Assembly (NCBI GenBank): GCA_900767375.1
Contig: CAAFYX010000104.1
Location: 1 to 9,459, forward strand
Direction: 5' to 3'
DNA from: Rikenellaceae bacterium
Lineage (GTDB): Bacteria > Bacteroidota > Bacteroidia > Bacteroidales > UBA932
Length of the DNA stretch: 9,459 nucleotides
The translations under genes were made by a program, and so were the position numbers. The notes beneath the pieces are model-generated. The model saw only the letters and a list, made by a program, of their open reading frames with translations. It was not told the origin of the DNA and did no database searches. Of this stretch, positions 1 through 5,986 are shown in pieces; position 1 is the stretch's first letter, and each line of letters opens with the position of its first letter.

Positions 1-65
1 ACCGGGATGTTCGCCAATATGCTCGGAACCGCCAGACGGAGTATTTCTTTGTTCAATGATTTCAT
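1..65 (-). CDS. MATE-family efflux transporter, N-terminal fragment (3' part beyond the window)
   Basis: Only the first 21 complete codons are present, starting at the ATG at 65-63 and running off the left edge. The peptide begins MKSLNKEILRLAVPSILANI. This resembles the start of MATE (DinF/NorM-like) multidrug exporters of Bacteroidota, which open with a short basic stretch and then an 'ILRLAxPxIxxNI' first membrane helix. Family members are inner-membrane Na+ or H+ antiporters of about 440-460 residues that expel cationic compounds; this is family knowledge and is not shown here. The ATG lies one base after the rsgA stop codon, so the gene is probably translated as the last visible member of the lpxK operon. 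With so few residues, another polytopic membrane protein is possible. Confidence 0.6.
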   Translation of the reverse strand, partial: MKSLNKEILRLAVPSILANIP

Positions 66-66
66 C

Positions 67-1005
67 CTAACGGAACTTGCTGTCCTCCTCCAGCATCCCA
101 AGATAAGAAGAGTAACGCTCTGAGCTGATCTCCCCCGCCTCGACCGCAGCCTTCACGGCGCAGTCGGGCTCATGGGTGTGGGTGCAAGGGGTGAAGCGGC
201 ACTCACGGGAAGCCTTGAGCATCTCCGGGAAATAAAGTGCGATCTCCTCCTTCTTCAGATCTACCAGGCCGAAGCCGCGAAGGCCCGGGCTGTCGATGAT
301 GAAGGCACCGCACTCCGCCCTGTACATCTCATACAGGGAGGTGGTGTGCTTGCCCTGAAGATGGGCCTCTGAGATCTGCCCGACCTTCGGGTCAAGCGAA
401 GGGTCTATAGCCTTGATAATGGAGGACTTCCCCACCCCAGACTCGCCGGAAAGGAGGCAGACCTTCCCACGGCAGGCATCACGGAGGGCGTCAATGCCCT
501 CCCCGGTCCTGGCGGAAGTCTCGAGGACCCGGTAGCCGGCTCCTTCATATATGCGGTGGAAAGCATCGATGCTCTCCTGATCCATTTCCCTGTACATATC
601 GACCTTGTTAAGGACTATCGTTACGGGAACGTTGTAGACCTCGCAGGTCACAAGGATCCTGTCGAGGAAAGGAAGCTTGATCTCAGGGAAATAAAGGGAG
701 ACTATGATGAACGCCTCATCCACGTTGGCAGCAATCACATGGGCCTGCTTGGACAGATTCGTGGACTTGCGTATCACATAGTTACGGCGCTCATGGACCT
801 CGGTGATGGTGGCCGGATGCTCTACGGTAGGGGTATCGTCGCTCTCCCAGCTCACCTTGTCGCCCACGGCCACAGGATTGGTCGAGCTGCTCCCCTTCAG
901 ACGTATCTTTCCGCGCAGGACGGCAGGAAAAAGCTCCCATTCAGGGAGACAGCTCAGCAGGAAATGGCTGCCGGCATTCTTCACTACTGTAGCCTCGCCT
1001 TTCAT
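67..1005 (-). CDS. rsgA: Ribosome small subunit-dependent GTPase RsgA (YjeQ)
   Basis: This 312-residue cytoplasmic GTPase acts late in 30S subunit assembly, where it checks the decoding centre and releases on GTP hydrolysis. The circularly permuted GTPase order is complete. An N-terminal OB fold (about 1-90) is followed by G4 NKVD (133-136), G5 ETSA (162-165), the P-loop GESGVGKS (187-194), the G2 region GKHTT (218-222) and G3 DSPG (238-241). The C-terminal zinc knuckle has Cys269, Cys274, His276 and Cys282. Length is normal for the family. I start at the ATG at 1005-1003, not at an in-frame ATG at 1077. The longer form adds 24 residues with no family likeness and would overlap the peptidase gene by 71 bases, whereas 1005 lies one base after that gene's TAG. 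An AAGGA lies upstream of the start, a possible ribosome binding site. The gene is translationally packed between the M28 peptidase and the MATE exporter. Confidence 0.96.
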   Translation of the reverse strand: MKGEATVVKNAGSHFLLSCLPEWELFPAVLRGKIRLKGSSSTNPVAVGDKVSWESDDTPTVEHPATITEVHERRNYVIRKSTNLSKQAHVIAANVDEAFIIVSLYFPEIKLPFLDRILVTCEVYNVPVTIVLNKVDMYREMDQESIDAFHRIYEGAGYRVLETSARTGEGIDALRDACRGKVCLLSGESGVGKSSIIKAIDPSLDPKVGQISEAHLQGKHTTSLYEMYRAECGAFIIDSPGLRGFGLVDLKKEEIALYFPEMLKASRECRFTPCTHTHEPDCAVKAAVEAGEISSERYSSYLGMLEEDSKFR

Positions 1006-1006
1006 C

Positions 1007-2479
1007 CTATTCCTTGTACAGGCCGTCCCTCGAAAGGAGATGGCCAAGATTGGCGATACCGTATGAGACGACCGCATTCACCACGGCGGAATGCTCCAGA
1101 TACTCAGGGATGAGCTTGTCGAACAAGTCATCCTCCGTGTGCCAGATGTCACGGTAGTTGAAATCATATCCGAAGACGTCGGACTCCCTGAAGGAAATGG
1201 CAGGAACGCCGTTCATGGCGAAATAGGCATGGTCGGAGCCGCCGGCGCTCTTCGGGCGCTCGCCCGGCTCGCCGGTCCTCTTCTCAACCTTGAACGGAAT
1301 GCCGGGAGTATAGTCCGATATCGGCTCACAGACCTCCACGAAGTCATCGTACATGGCAGGCGGAACTGAAATGCCGGTGCATGCCAGAGGGCCGCCGTCA
1401 CGGTTGAAGTAGTTGGAGATCTTCCCCAAAGGGACGGTCTTCTGCTCCACGAAATACTTGGAGCCGAGCAGGCCGTACTCCTCTCCGGTCCAGATGCAGA
1501 ACATCATAGAGCGCTTGGGCCTGGCACCAGCCGCTGCCAGAAGGCGGGCAGCCTCCATGGTCACGGACACTCCGTTGCAGTCGTCCACTGAGCCCGTGGC
1601 GATGTCGTACGCATCGAGATGACCTCCCATCAGGACATATTCGTCAGGATACTTGCTTCCGCGGATGATGCCGATGACGTTGCTGTATTTCACGGGACCA
1701 GGAAAGAAATGGTTCCGGATGTCGAATTCGAGGAGGAAATCCTGCCGGTCGAGAGCCTTGCGCTTGACTATGGCGAACTGATGCTCGTCCAGCAGTATGT
1801 CACAGGCCGTCGGAAGGGTGTCCATGGTCAGGTCAAAGCAGGTGGCACGGTTGTACAGGACCTGCATCGGAAGGGCTGACGGTCTGATGAAACCGAGCAC
1901 CCCGGCCTCCACCATCTGACGGAAGAAAGGAACTGCAGCCTCCTTGGCCTTGTCCTGTGCGACCAGGGCTGCACGGGTGGAATCGGCCTTCGCCGACGCA
2001 TCGATGGCCAGGCCGTTCATGGAGCCGGACTCCACGAGTACCCAGGCTCCTTTCAGCGCACCCTTGATGCGGTCAAACTCACGCTGGGACATCGGTTCCA
2101 GCAGAACACGGCCCTTCTGCGGCCCCTTGGTCCCCGCAGTGTAGGCCGGCGTGCCGAAATGCAGGACCATTCCGTCCTCGGAGAGCATCCTGCCGGACCA
2201 TGGCCCGCGCTCGAAGCCAACGTTTATCTCCCCCACTTCCTGGACCATCACCTCAAGTCCCCAGGAACGGAACTGTTCCGCTACCCAGGATTCTGCATCC
2301 TGAAGGTTGCGGGTACCTATCAGACGGCCGCCGATATTGTTTGAGATATAATCGGCATGCTGCATCACCCGGTTGTCGGTCCGGCCGAGTTCAAGGACCT
2401 TTCCGACCACCTTGTCCTGTGCAAGCAGGGACGCCGTCCCCATAAGGACCAGCAGGAAAATGGAGAGTGTTCTTTTCAT
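1007..2479 (-). CDS. Exported M28-family zinc metallopeptidase, carboxypeptidase Q-like
   Basis: This 490-residue protein has an N-terminal signal peptide: MKR, then a hydrophobic stretch to about residue 20 ending in SLLA before Gln21. There is no lipobox cysteine, so it is predicted to be periplasmic or secreted. A PA-like (protease-associated) segment at about 115-205 precedes the catalytic M28 fold. Candidate co-catalytic zinc ligands and catalytic residues are all visible: GGHLDAYD (His287), GSVDDCNG (Asp299), WTGEEYGLLG (Glu333 and Glu334), NRDGG (Asp361) and GGSDHAYF (His417). WHTEDD (446-451) matches the family's late His motif. The HLDAYDxxTGSVDD pattern is nearest to plasma glutamate carboxypeptidase/CPQ-type enzymes, which cleave dipeptides or N-terminal residues. 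The exact specificity is not predictable. The ATG abuts the rnr TAA with no gap and the gene ends one base before rsgA, so it is an internal operon gene. Confidence 0.93.
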   Translation of the reverse strand: MKRTLSIFLLVLMGTASLLAQDKVVGKVLELGRTDNRVMQHADYISNNIGGRLIGTRNLQDAESWVAEQFRSWGLEVMVQEVGEINVGFERGPWSGRMLSEDGMVLHFGTPAYTAGTKGPQKGRVLLEPMSQREFDRIKGALKGAWVLVESGSMNGLAIDASAKADSTRAALVAQDKAKEAAVPFFRQMVEAGVLGFIRPSALPMQVLYNRATCFDLTMDTLPTACDILLDEHQFAIVKRKALDRQDFLLEFDIRNHFFPGPVKYSNVIGIIRGSKYPDEYVLMGGHLDAYDIATGSVDDCNGVSVTMEAARLLAAAGARPKRSMMFCIWTGEEYGLLGSKYFVEQKTVPLGKISNYFNRDGGPLACTGISVPPAMYDDFVEVCEPISDYTPGIPFKVEKRTGEPGERPKSAGGSDHAYFAMNGVPAISFRESDVFGYDFNYRDIWHTEDDLFDKLIPEYLEHSAVVNAVVSYGIANLGHLLSRDGLYKE

Positions 2480-4720
2480 TTATTTCTGTTTCGGTTTCTT
2501 GGATGCGCCTTTCTTCGATGCCGGCTTGCGTGCTGCCGGCTTGTTTCCGGACTTGTGCTGAGGCTTATGCTCAGGTCCATGCTCCGGTTTTGCCTCCGGT
2601 GCTGCGGTCTCCGGCTCGACGAGCTCGTAATCAAGCAGTTTCTGCTCGAGGTTGGTGGCCTTCACGCGGATGCGGAGAGGGTCTCCGAGGTTGTAGACCT
2701 TGCGGGTCCTGCGGCCGATGACACGGAAGTTCTTCTCATCGAACTCGAAGAAGTCGGACTTGATGGTGCGCAGAGGGATCATTCCCTCGACCTTGGTAGG
2801 CTCTATTTCAGCATATATGCCCCACTCGGTGACTCCTGAGACATGGGCGTCGAACTCCTGTCCGACCTTGTCCTGCATGAACTCCACGAGCTTGTACTTC
2901 ACGGAAGCCCTTTCAGCCTCGGCGGCGATGATCTCACGCTCGGAGGCGTGGACGCACTGGGCCTCGTAGTAGCCCTTGTCCTGACTTTCCTTGCCATCGA
3001 GGTACATGGCCAGAAGCCTGTGCACCATTGTATCCGGATAACGGCGGATAGGCGAAGTGAAGTGGGTGTAGAACTTGAATGCAAGGCCGTAGTGGCCGAT
3101 GTTGTCGGTGGAGTACTTGGCCTTGGCCATTGCGCGGAGCGCTATTATCTGGAGGGCGTCATAGGACGTGGAACCCTTGGCATTGGCGAGGAGCTCGTTG
3201 AGGGACTTGGCGACCTCCGAAGGGCCGTTGGTTTCGCCCATCTTGAAGCCGAAGTTGCCGGCTACTTCGCGCAGGCCCTGGATCTTCTCCATGTTCGGCT
3301 CGTCGTGGATACGGTAGACGAAGGTCTTCGCCTTCTTTGACGGGACCGCGTTCATCTTGCCGTCGGTGGCTATGAGTTCGGCGACGCTGCGGTTGGCGAG
3401 GAGCATGAACTCCTCGATCAGCCAGTTGGCCTCCTTGGAAACTTTCTCGTAGACGTTGACAGGCTTGCCCTTTTCGTCGCACTCGACCTTCATCTCCGGA
3501 CGGTCGAAGTTCATTGCGCCGTTCTTGAACCTCTGCGCCCTCAGAGCCAGCGCCAGCTTGTTTAAAACTACAATGGCCTCACGAAGGCTGGAGGAATCTC
3601 CCTCCAGCGACCGTGCCACCCTCGGCATCGTAAGAGGGAGGGGCCCATCGCCAGATGGGAGGGGTCCGTCGGAGACGGACGTCGTCGGAGGGAGATTACC
3701 TCCAGCCTCTATAATAGACTGAGCCTGATCGTAGTCCAGACGGTAGTCGGAGCGGATGACGGTGCGGCCGAACCAGCGGCTGACAATCTTCGCCTTCGGA
3801 GTGATCTCGAACACTGCAGAGAAGGTGAGCTTGTCCTCCTGAGGACGGAGGGAACAGAGCTTGTTGCAAAGCTTCTCAGGAAGCATCGGGACGGTGCGGT
3901 CCACCAGATACACGGACGTGCCGCGGGCCATCGCCTCCTTGTCTACGGGAGTTCCCGGCTTCACATAGTACGACACATCGGCGATATGGACACCGACTTC
4001 GAAATTGCCGTTCTCCAGCTTTTTGAAGGAAAGGGCATCATCGAAGTCCTTCGCATCGGCAGGGTCTATGGTGAAAGTAAGGGTGTCGCGGAAATCCTTG
4101 CGACCCTTCAGATCATTCTTCGTGATCTTGTCGGAGATATCGTCAGCGGCATTCTCGACCTCTTTCTCGAAGCGGTACGGAAGGCCGAACTCGGCGAGGA
4201 TGGCGTGCATCTCCGTATCGTTCTCCCCAGGCATTCCGAGGACATCCACAACGTGTCCCTTCGGAGCCATATCATATTTCTCCCAGCGGTCCACGATGGC
4301 TGCAGCCTTCATTCCCGGCTTGCCTCCCATATCCATGGCCTGCTGCTGGTCTATCTCGATGTCATAAGGCATGGACTTGCTCTGCATCAGCACCCAGGCC
4401 TGGGCACCGATGAAATGGAGCACTCCCACATGAGGCTTCCGGGACCTCTCCAGAATCTCCACGACCTCGCCCTCGCGGCGCTTCACACCGACCTTCTCCT
4501 TGGTCAGTGCGACCCTGACGGTGTCGCCGTTGAGAGCGTTCTTTGACTTGGTGGCCTTGACGAATATGTCATCCTGCTCACCTTCGACCATCACGAAGAT
4601 GAATCCTTCGCGGCCCATCTGGACCTTTCCCACGAACTGGGGATAGCTCTGAAGGGACTTGGTACCGCGTCCGCGGTGTGTGCTGCGGGAACCTCTCCCG
4701 CCGTTTCCTTTTCTGCTCAT
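2480..4720 (-). CDS. rnr: Ribonuclease R, with an in-frame insertion in the catalytic domain
   Basis: This 746-residue protein is a 3'-5' exoribonuclease of the RNB (RNase II) superfamily, a processive enzyme that degrades structured RNA, rRNA fragments and defective mRNA in the cytoplasm. A basic Gly/Arg-rich start (1-20) is followed by cold-shock/OB domains (about 25-170). The RNB domain (about 205-570) carries the metal-binding motif DPADAKDFDDA with Asp219, Asp225, Asp227 and Asp228, and the HYGLAFKFYTHFTSPIRRY block (543-561). An S1 domain spans about 619-700. A Lys/His/Pro-rich tail (702-746) is probably disordered and RNA-binding. No N-terminal winged-helix domain is seen. Residues about 340-378 are a Pro/Gly/Ser-rich insertion absent from my recollection of family members. 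They are encoded by a palindromic repeat (separate entry) and do not break the frame. The ATG overlaps the lpxK TGA by four bases. Whether the insertion affects activity is unknown. Confidence 0.96.
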   Translation of the reverse strand: MSRKGNGGRGSRSTHRGRGTKSLQSYPQFVGKVQMGREGFIFVMVEGEQDDIFVKATKSKNALNGDTVRVALTKEKVGVKRREGEVVEILERSRKPHVGVLHFIGAQAWVLMQSKSMPYDIEIDQQQAMDMGGKPGMKAAAIVDRWEKYDMAPKGHVVDVLGMPGENDTEMHAILAEFGLPYRFEKEVENAADDISDKITKNDLKGRKDFRDTLTFTIDPADAKDFDDALSFKKLENGNFEVGVHIADVSYYVKPGTPVDKEAMARGTSVYLVDRTVPMLPEKLCNKLCSLRPQEDKLTFSAVFEITPKAKIVSRWFGRTVIRSDYRLDYDQAQSIIEAGGNLPPTTSVSDGPLPSGDGPLPLTMPRVARSLEGDSSSLREAIVVLNKLALALRAQRFKNGAMNFDRPEMKVECDEKGKPVNVYEKVSKEANWLIEEFMLLANRSVAELIATDGKMNAVPSKKAKTFVYRIHDEPNMEKIQGLREVAGNFGFKMGETNGPSEVAKSLNELLANAKGSTSYDALQIIALRAMAKAKYSTDNIGHYGLAFKFYTHFTSPIRRYPDTMVHRLLAMYLDGKESQDKGYYEAQCVHASEREIIAAEAERASVKYKLVEFMQDKVGQEFDAHVSGVTEWGIYAEIEPTKVEGMIPLRTIKSDFFEFDEKNFRVIGRRTRKVYNLGDPLRIRVKATNLEQKLLDYELVEPETAAPEAKPEHGPEHKPQHKSGNKPAARKPASKKGASKKPKQK
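3585..3708 (-). repeat. Small palindromic repeat element inserted in frame within rnr
   Basis: On the plus strand the left end is 3585-3605 and the right end is 3687-3708. One is the reverse complement of the other across 21 of 22 positions, with a single-base indel (GGAGG-AATCTC against GGAGGTAATCTC). Each end also folds on itself (GGAGG/CCTCC at 3590-3594 with 3601-3605, and 3687-3691 with 3699-3703). Inside are GTCCGTC-GGA-GACGGAC (3664-3680), CCCATC-GCCA-GATGGG (3644-3659) and TGCC/GGCA (3614-3617 with 3624-3627), separated by repeated CCTCCC-type tracts. From the outer GGAGG to the outer CCTCC it is 114 bp, exactly 38 codons. It reads through the rnr frame as LPPTTSVSDGPLPSGDGPLP and onward, unlike the surrounding RNB sequence. 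I see no transposase and no clear target duplication. It is probably a non-autonomous MITE- or REP-like element; only one copy lies in this window, so 'repeat' is inferred from its structure. Confidence 0.75.
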
Positions 4721-5889
4721 AGATTTTCTAAAACTTCTTTTTCTTCTTTTGCACGTCTCAGGGTCAGGAGCAGGCCGGACTTGAAGACATTCTTCTCCTG
4801 CTCTGAAAGGAAGAACACCCTGATAGGGAGCTGGAACATACGGGCCTTGAGCTGGTCCGTGACTTTCTTGCAGTCAAGCAGCCTCTGAGCATCCTTCTCG
4901 GTAGTGGCCACAACGGCGGTCTTGAACTGGGAAGCAGCCTTGTCGATGGCCCTGACGTCGGACGTGGAGTAGGTGTGGTGGTCCTTGAAGCTCAAATGCT
5001 TGACCACCTTGTACTTGTCGCTGAGGTAGCGCTTGAGAGGGAGGGCCTTGGCGATTCCGGTGAAGAGGACAAGCTTCTTCGAATAGATGTATCGGGGATC
5101 ACCCTCTTCGAAGACTTTCTCCATAGGGAGGTATTCGATGCTGGTGAAATAGACCTTCTGAGTCACACCGGCATTGTTTACAACCTCGCACTGGACAGGG
5201 TCATAACGCTTGTAGCCCATCTTCTGGAGGAACGCCTCCCTGTCGCTGATCTCCAGGAAGGCCGGACACTTGGTGATCATGATGACATCGGCCTTGGAGA
5301 GTCTGCACGGAAGGTCGCGGAGACGTCCGAAAGGAAGGAGCATGTCCCTGGTCACAGGACGGTTGTAATCCACAAGCATTATGCTGTATGTCGGTTTCAG
5401 TTTCCTGTACTGGAGGGCATCATCGAGGACGATGAGCTCTGATGGAGAGAACTCCTTGTCCATGCATTTCCTGGCAGCCCGGGCAGTATCCAGAAGAGAA
5501 GGATTGTAAAGATACCGGCAACCCTTGATACGGTTCTTGTGAACAGCCACCGTGACTGAAGGGAACTTTTTCTTTATCTGGAGGGGCTCGTCGCCGAAGA
5601 AGGAAGCAGTCCCGTCATATGTGACCTGCTGGAATCCCTTGCTCTTGCGCTTGTAACCGCGGGACAGGAGGGCAATATTCCTGTAGCCCCACTCGTCACT
5701 GTGCAGAAGCATATCCAGTATCATCTCAGCATGAGGAGTCTTTCCCGTGCCTCCGGCAGTGATGTTTCCTATGCAGACGGTCGGAACATCAGCCGGCCTG
5801 GACTTCACGATGAAGCCTTTGTCATATGCGAAATGCCTGACTCTGAGCACCAACCAGTATGGAAACAATATCAGTTTATCTATGAACAT
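4717..5889 (-). CDS. lpxK: Tetraacyldisaccharide 4'-kinase LpxK (lipid A biosynthesis)
   Basis: This 390-residue kinase phosphorylates the 4' position of tetraacyldisaccharide-1-phosphate to give lipid IVA, on the inner face of the inner membrane. A hydrophobic/basic N-terminal helix (1-25) would anchor it. The P-loop GNITAGGTGKTPH (41-53) includes Lys50 and Thr51. Other family blocks follow: LLSRGYKRKSKG (74-85), GDEPLQI (99-105), VLDDALQYR (154-162), LLPFGRLRD (184-192), ADVIMITK (200-207), FKDHHTYS (301-308) and TTEKDAQRL (329-337). The usual family form of the sixth block named here is DDGFQHR or close to it, so Tyr161 sits where a His is expected. The start at 5889 gives the expected N-terminal helix. 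It has no Shine-Dalgarno but an AT-rich leader. It is the first gene of the tight operon, with a candidate promoter in the spacer upstream, and overlaps rnr by ATGA. Confidence 0.95.
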   Translation of the reverse strand: MFIDKLILFPYWLVLRVRHFAYDKGFIVKSRPADVPTVCIGNITAGGTGKTPHAEMILDMLLHSDEWGYRNIALLSRGYKRKSKGFQQVTYDGTASFFGDEPLQIKKKFPSVTVAVHKNRIKGCRYLYNPSLLDTARAARKCMDKEFSPSELIVLDDALQYRKLKPTYSIMLVDYNRPVTRDMLLPFGRLRDLPCRLSKADVIMITKCPAFLEISDREAFLQKMGYKRYDPVQCEVVNNAGVTQKVYFTSIEYLPMEKVFEEGDPRYIYSKKLVLFTGIAKALPLKRYLSDKYKVVKHLSFKDHHTYSTSDVRAIDKAASQFKTAVVATTEKDAQRLLDCKKVTDQLKARMFQLPIRVFFLSEQEKNVFKSGLLLTLRRAKEEKEVLENL

Positions 5890-5921
5890 TGTATATGCGA
5901 ATAATCGTGTTTAATAACTTA

Positions 5922-5929
5922 CAAAAATA
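5922..5929 (-). promoter_or_regulatory. Candidate Bacteroidota -7 promoter box for the lpxK operon
   Basis: The minus strand reads TATTTTTG, an exact match to the Bacteroidota primary-sigma -7 consensus TAnnTTTG. It lies 32 bases before the lpxK ATG, which fits a short leader. No convincing -33 TTTG is found 17-23 bases upstream, so the call rests on one box in AT-rich sequence and could be chance. Confidence 0.4.
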
Positions 5930-5931
5930 CT

Positions 5932-5952
5932 AAAAAACTTTCATTTGAAGTT
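5932..5952 (-). terminator. Weak terminator-like hairpin after the lipoprotein gene
   Basis: On the minus strand AACTT (5952-5948), a 7-base loop and AAGTT (5940-5936) are followed by TTTT (5935-5932). The stem is short and AT-rich, and it starts 35 bases after the lipoprotein stop codon. The position suits a transcript end between the lipoprotein gene and lpxK, but the stability is poor, so read-through is likely. Confidence 0.3.
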
Positions 5953-5986
5953 ATTTTTGGAGCACGATTATCTCGACAAAATCAAG

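Larger units (their letters stand above)
1..5889 (-). other. Predicted operon lpxK - rnr - M28 peptidase - rsgA - MATE exporter
   Basis: Five consecutive minus-strand genes have junctions of -4, 0, +1 and +1 bases (lpxK/rnr ATGA; rnr TAA abutting ATG; M28/rsgA and rsgA/MATE both TAG-G-ATG). No spacer inside the run could hold a promoter or terminator, so one transcript from the promoter region at about 5920 is expected. The operon may continue past the left edge. Internal promoters within coding sequence cannot be excluded. Confidence 0.8.
5901..5971. repeat. Inverted repeat spanning the lpxK promoter region
   Basis: ATAATCGTG at 5901-5909 and CACGATTAT at 5963-5971 are perfect 9-base reverse complements. 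Pairing extends to 11 positions if one G-T pair (5910/5962) is allowed. The arms are 53 bases apart and bracket the candidate -7 box. One arm ends about 12 bases before the lpxK ATG. It could be an operator pair or an RNA structure formed only in transcripts reading in from the lipoprotein gene. Chance is possible. Confidence 0.35.

Noticed and set aside
1006..1077. A 24-residue N-terminal extension of RsgA from an ATG at 1077
   Set aside because: It would lie wholly inside the peptidase gene, has no homology to RsgA, and the ATG at 1005 is correctly placed one base after the previous stop.
556..1113. A 185-codon plus-strand open frame across rsgA and the end of the peptidase gene
   Set aside because: It runs antisense to complete, motif-bearing rsgA and has no domain of its own.
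2581..2620. Repetitive look of the rnr 3' end
   Set aside because: The PEH/PQH and KK units are low-complexity codons of the basic tail; I found no exact DNA repeat long enough to list.
3585..3708. Reading the rnr palindrome as a transcription terminator, CRISPR repeat or insertion sequence
   Set aside because: There is no T tract after the stems, no spaced repeat units and no transposase; it lies inside an intact, translated frame.
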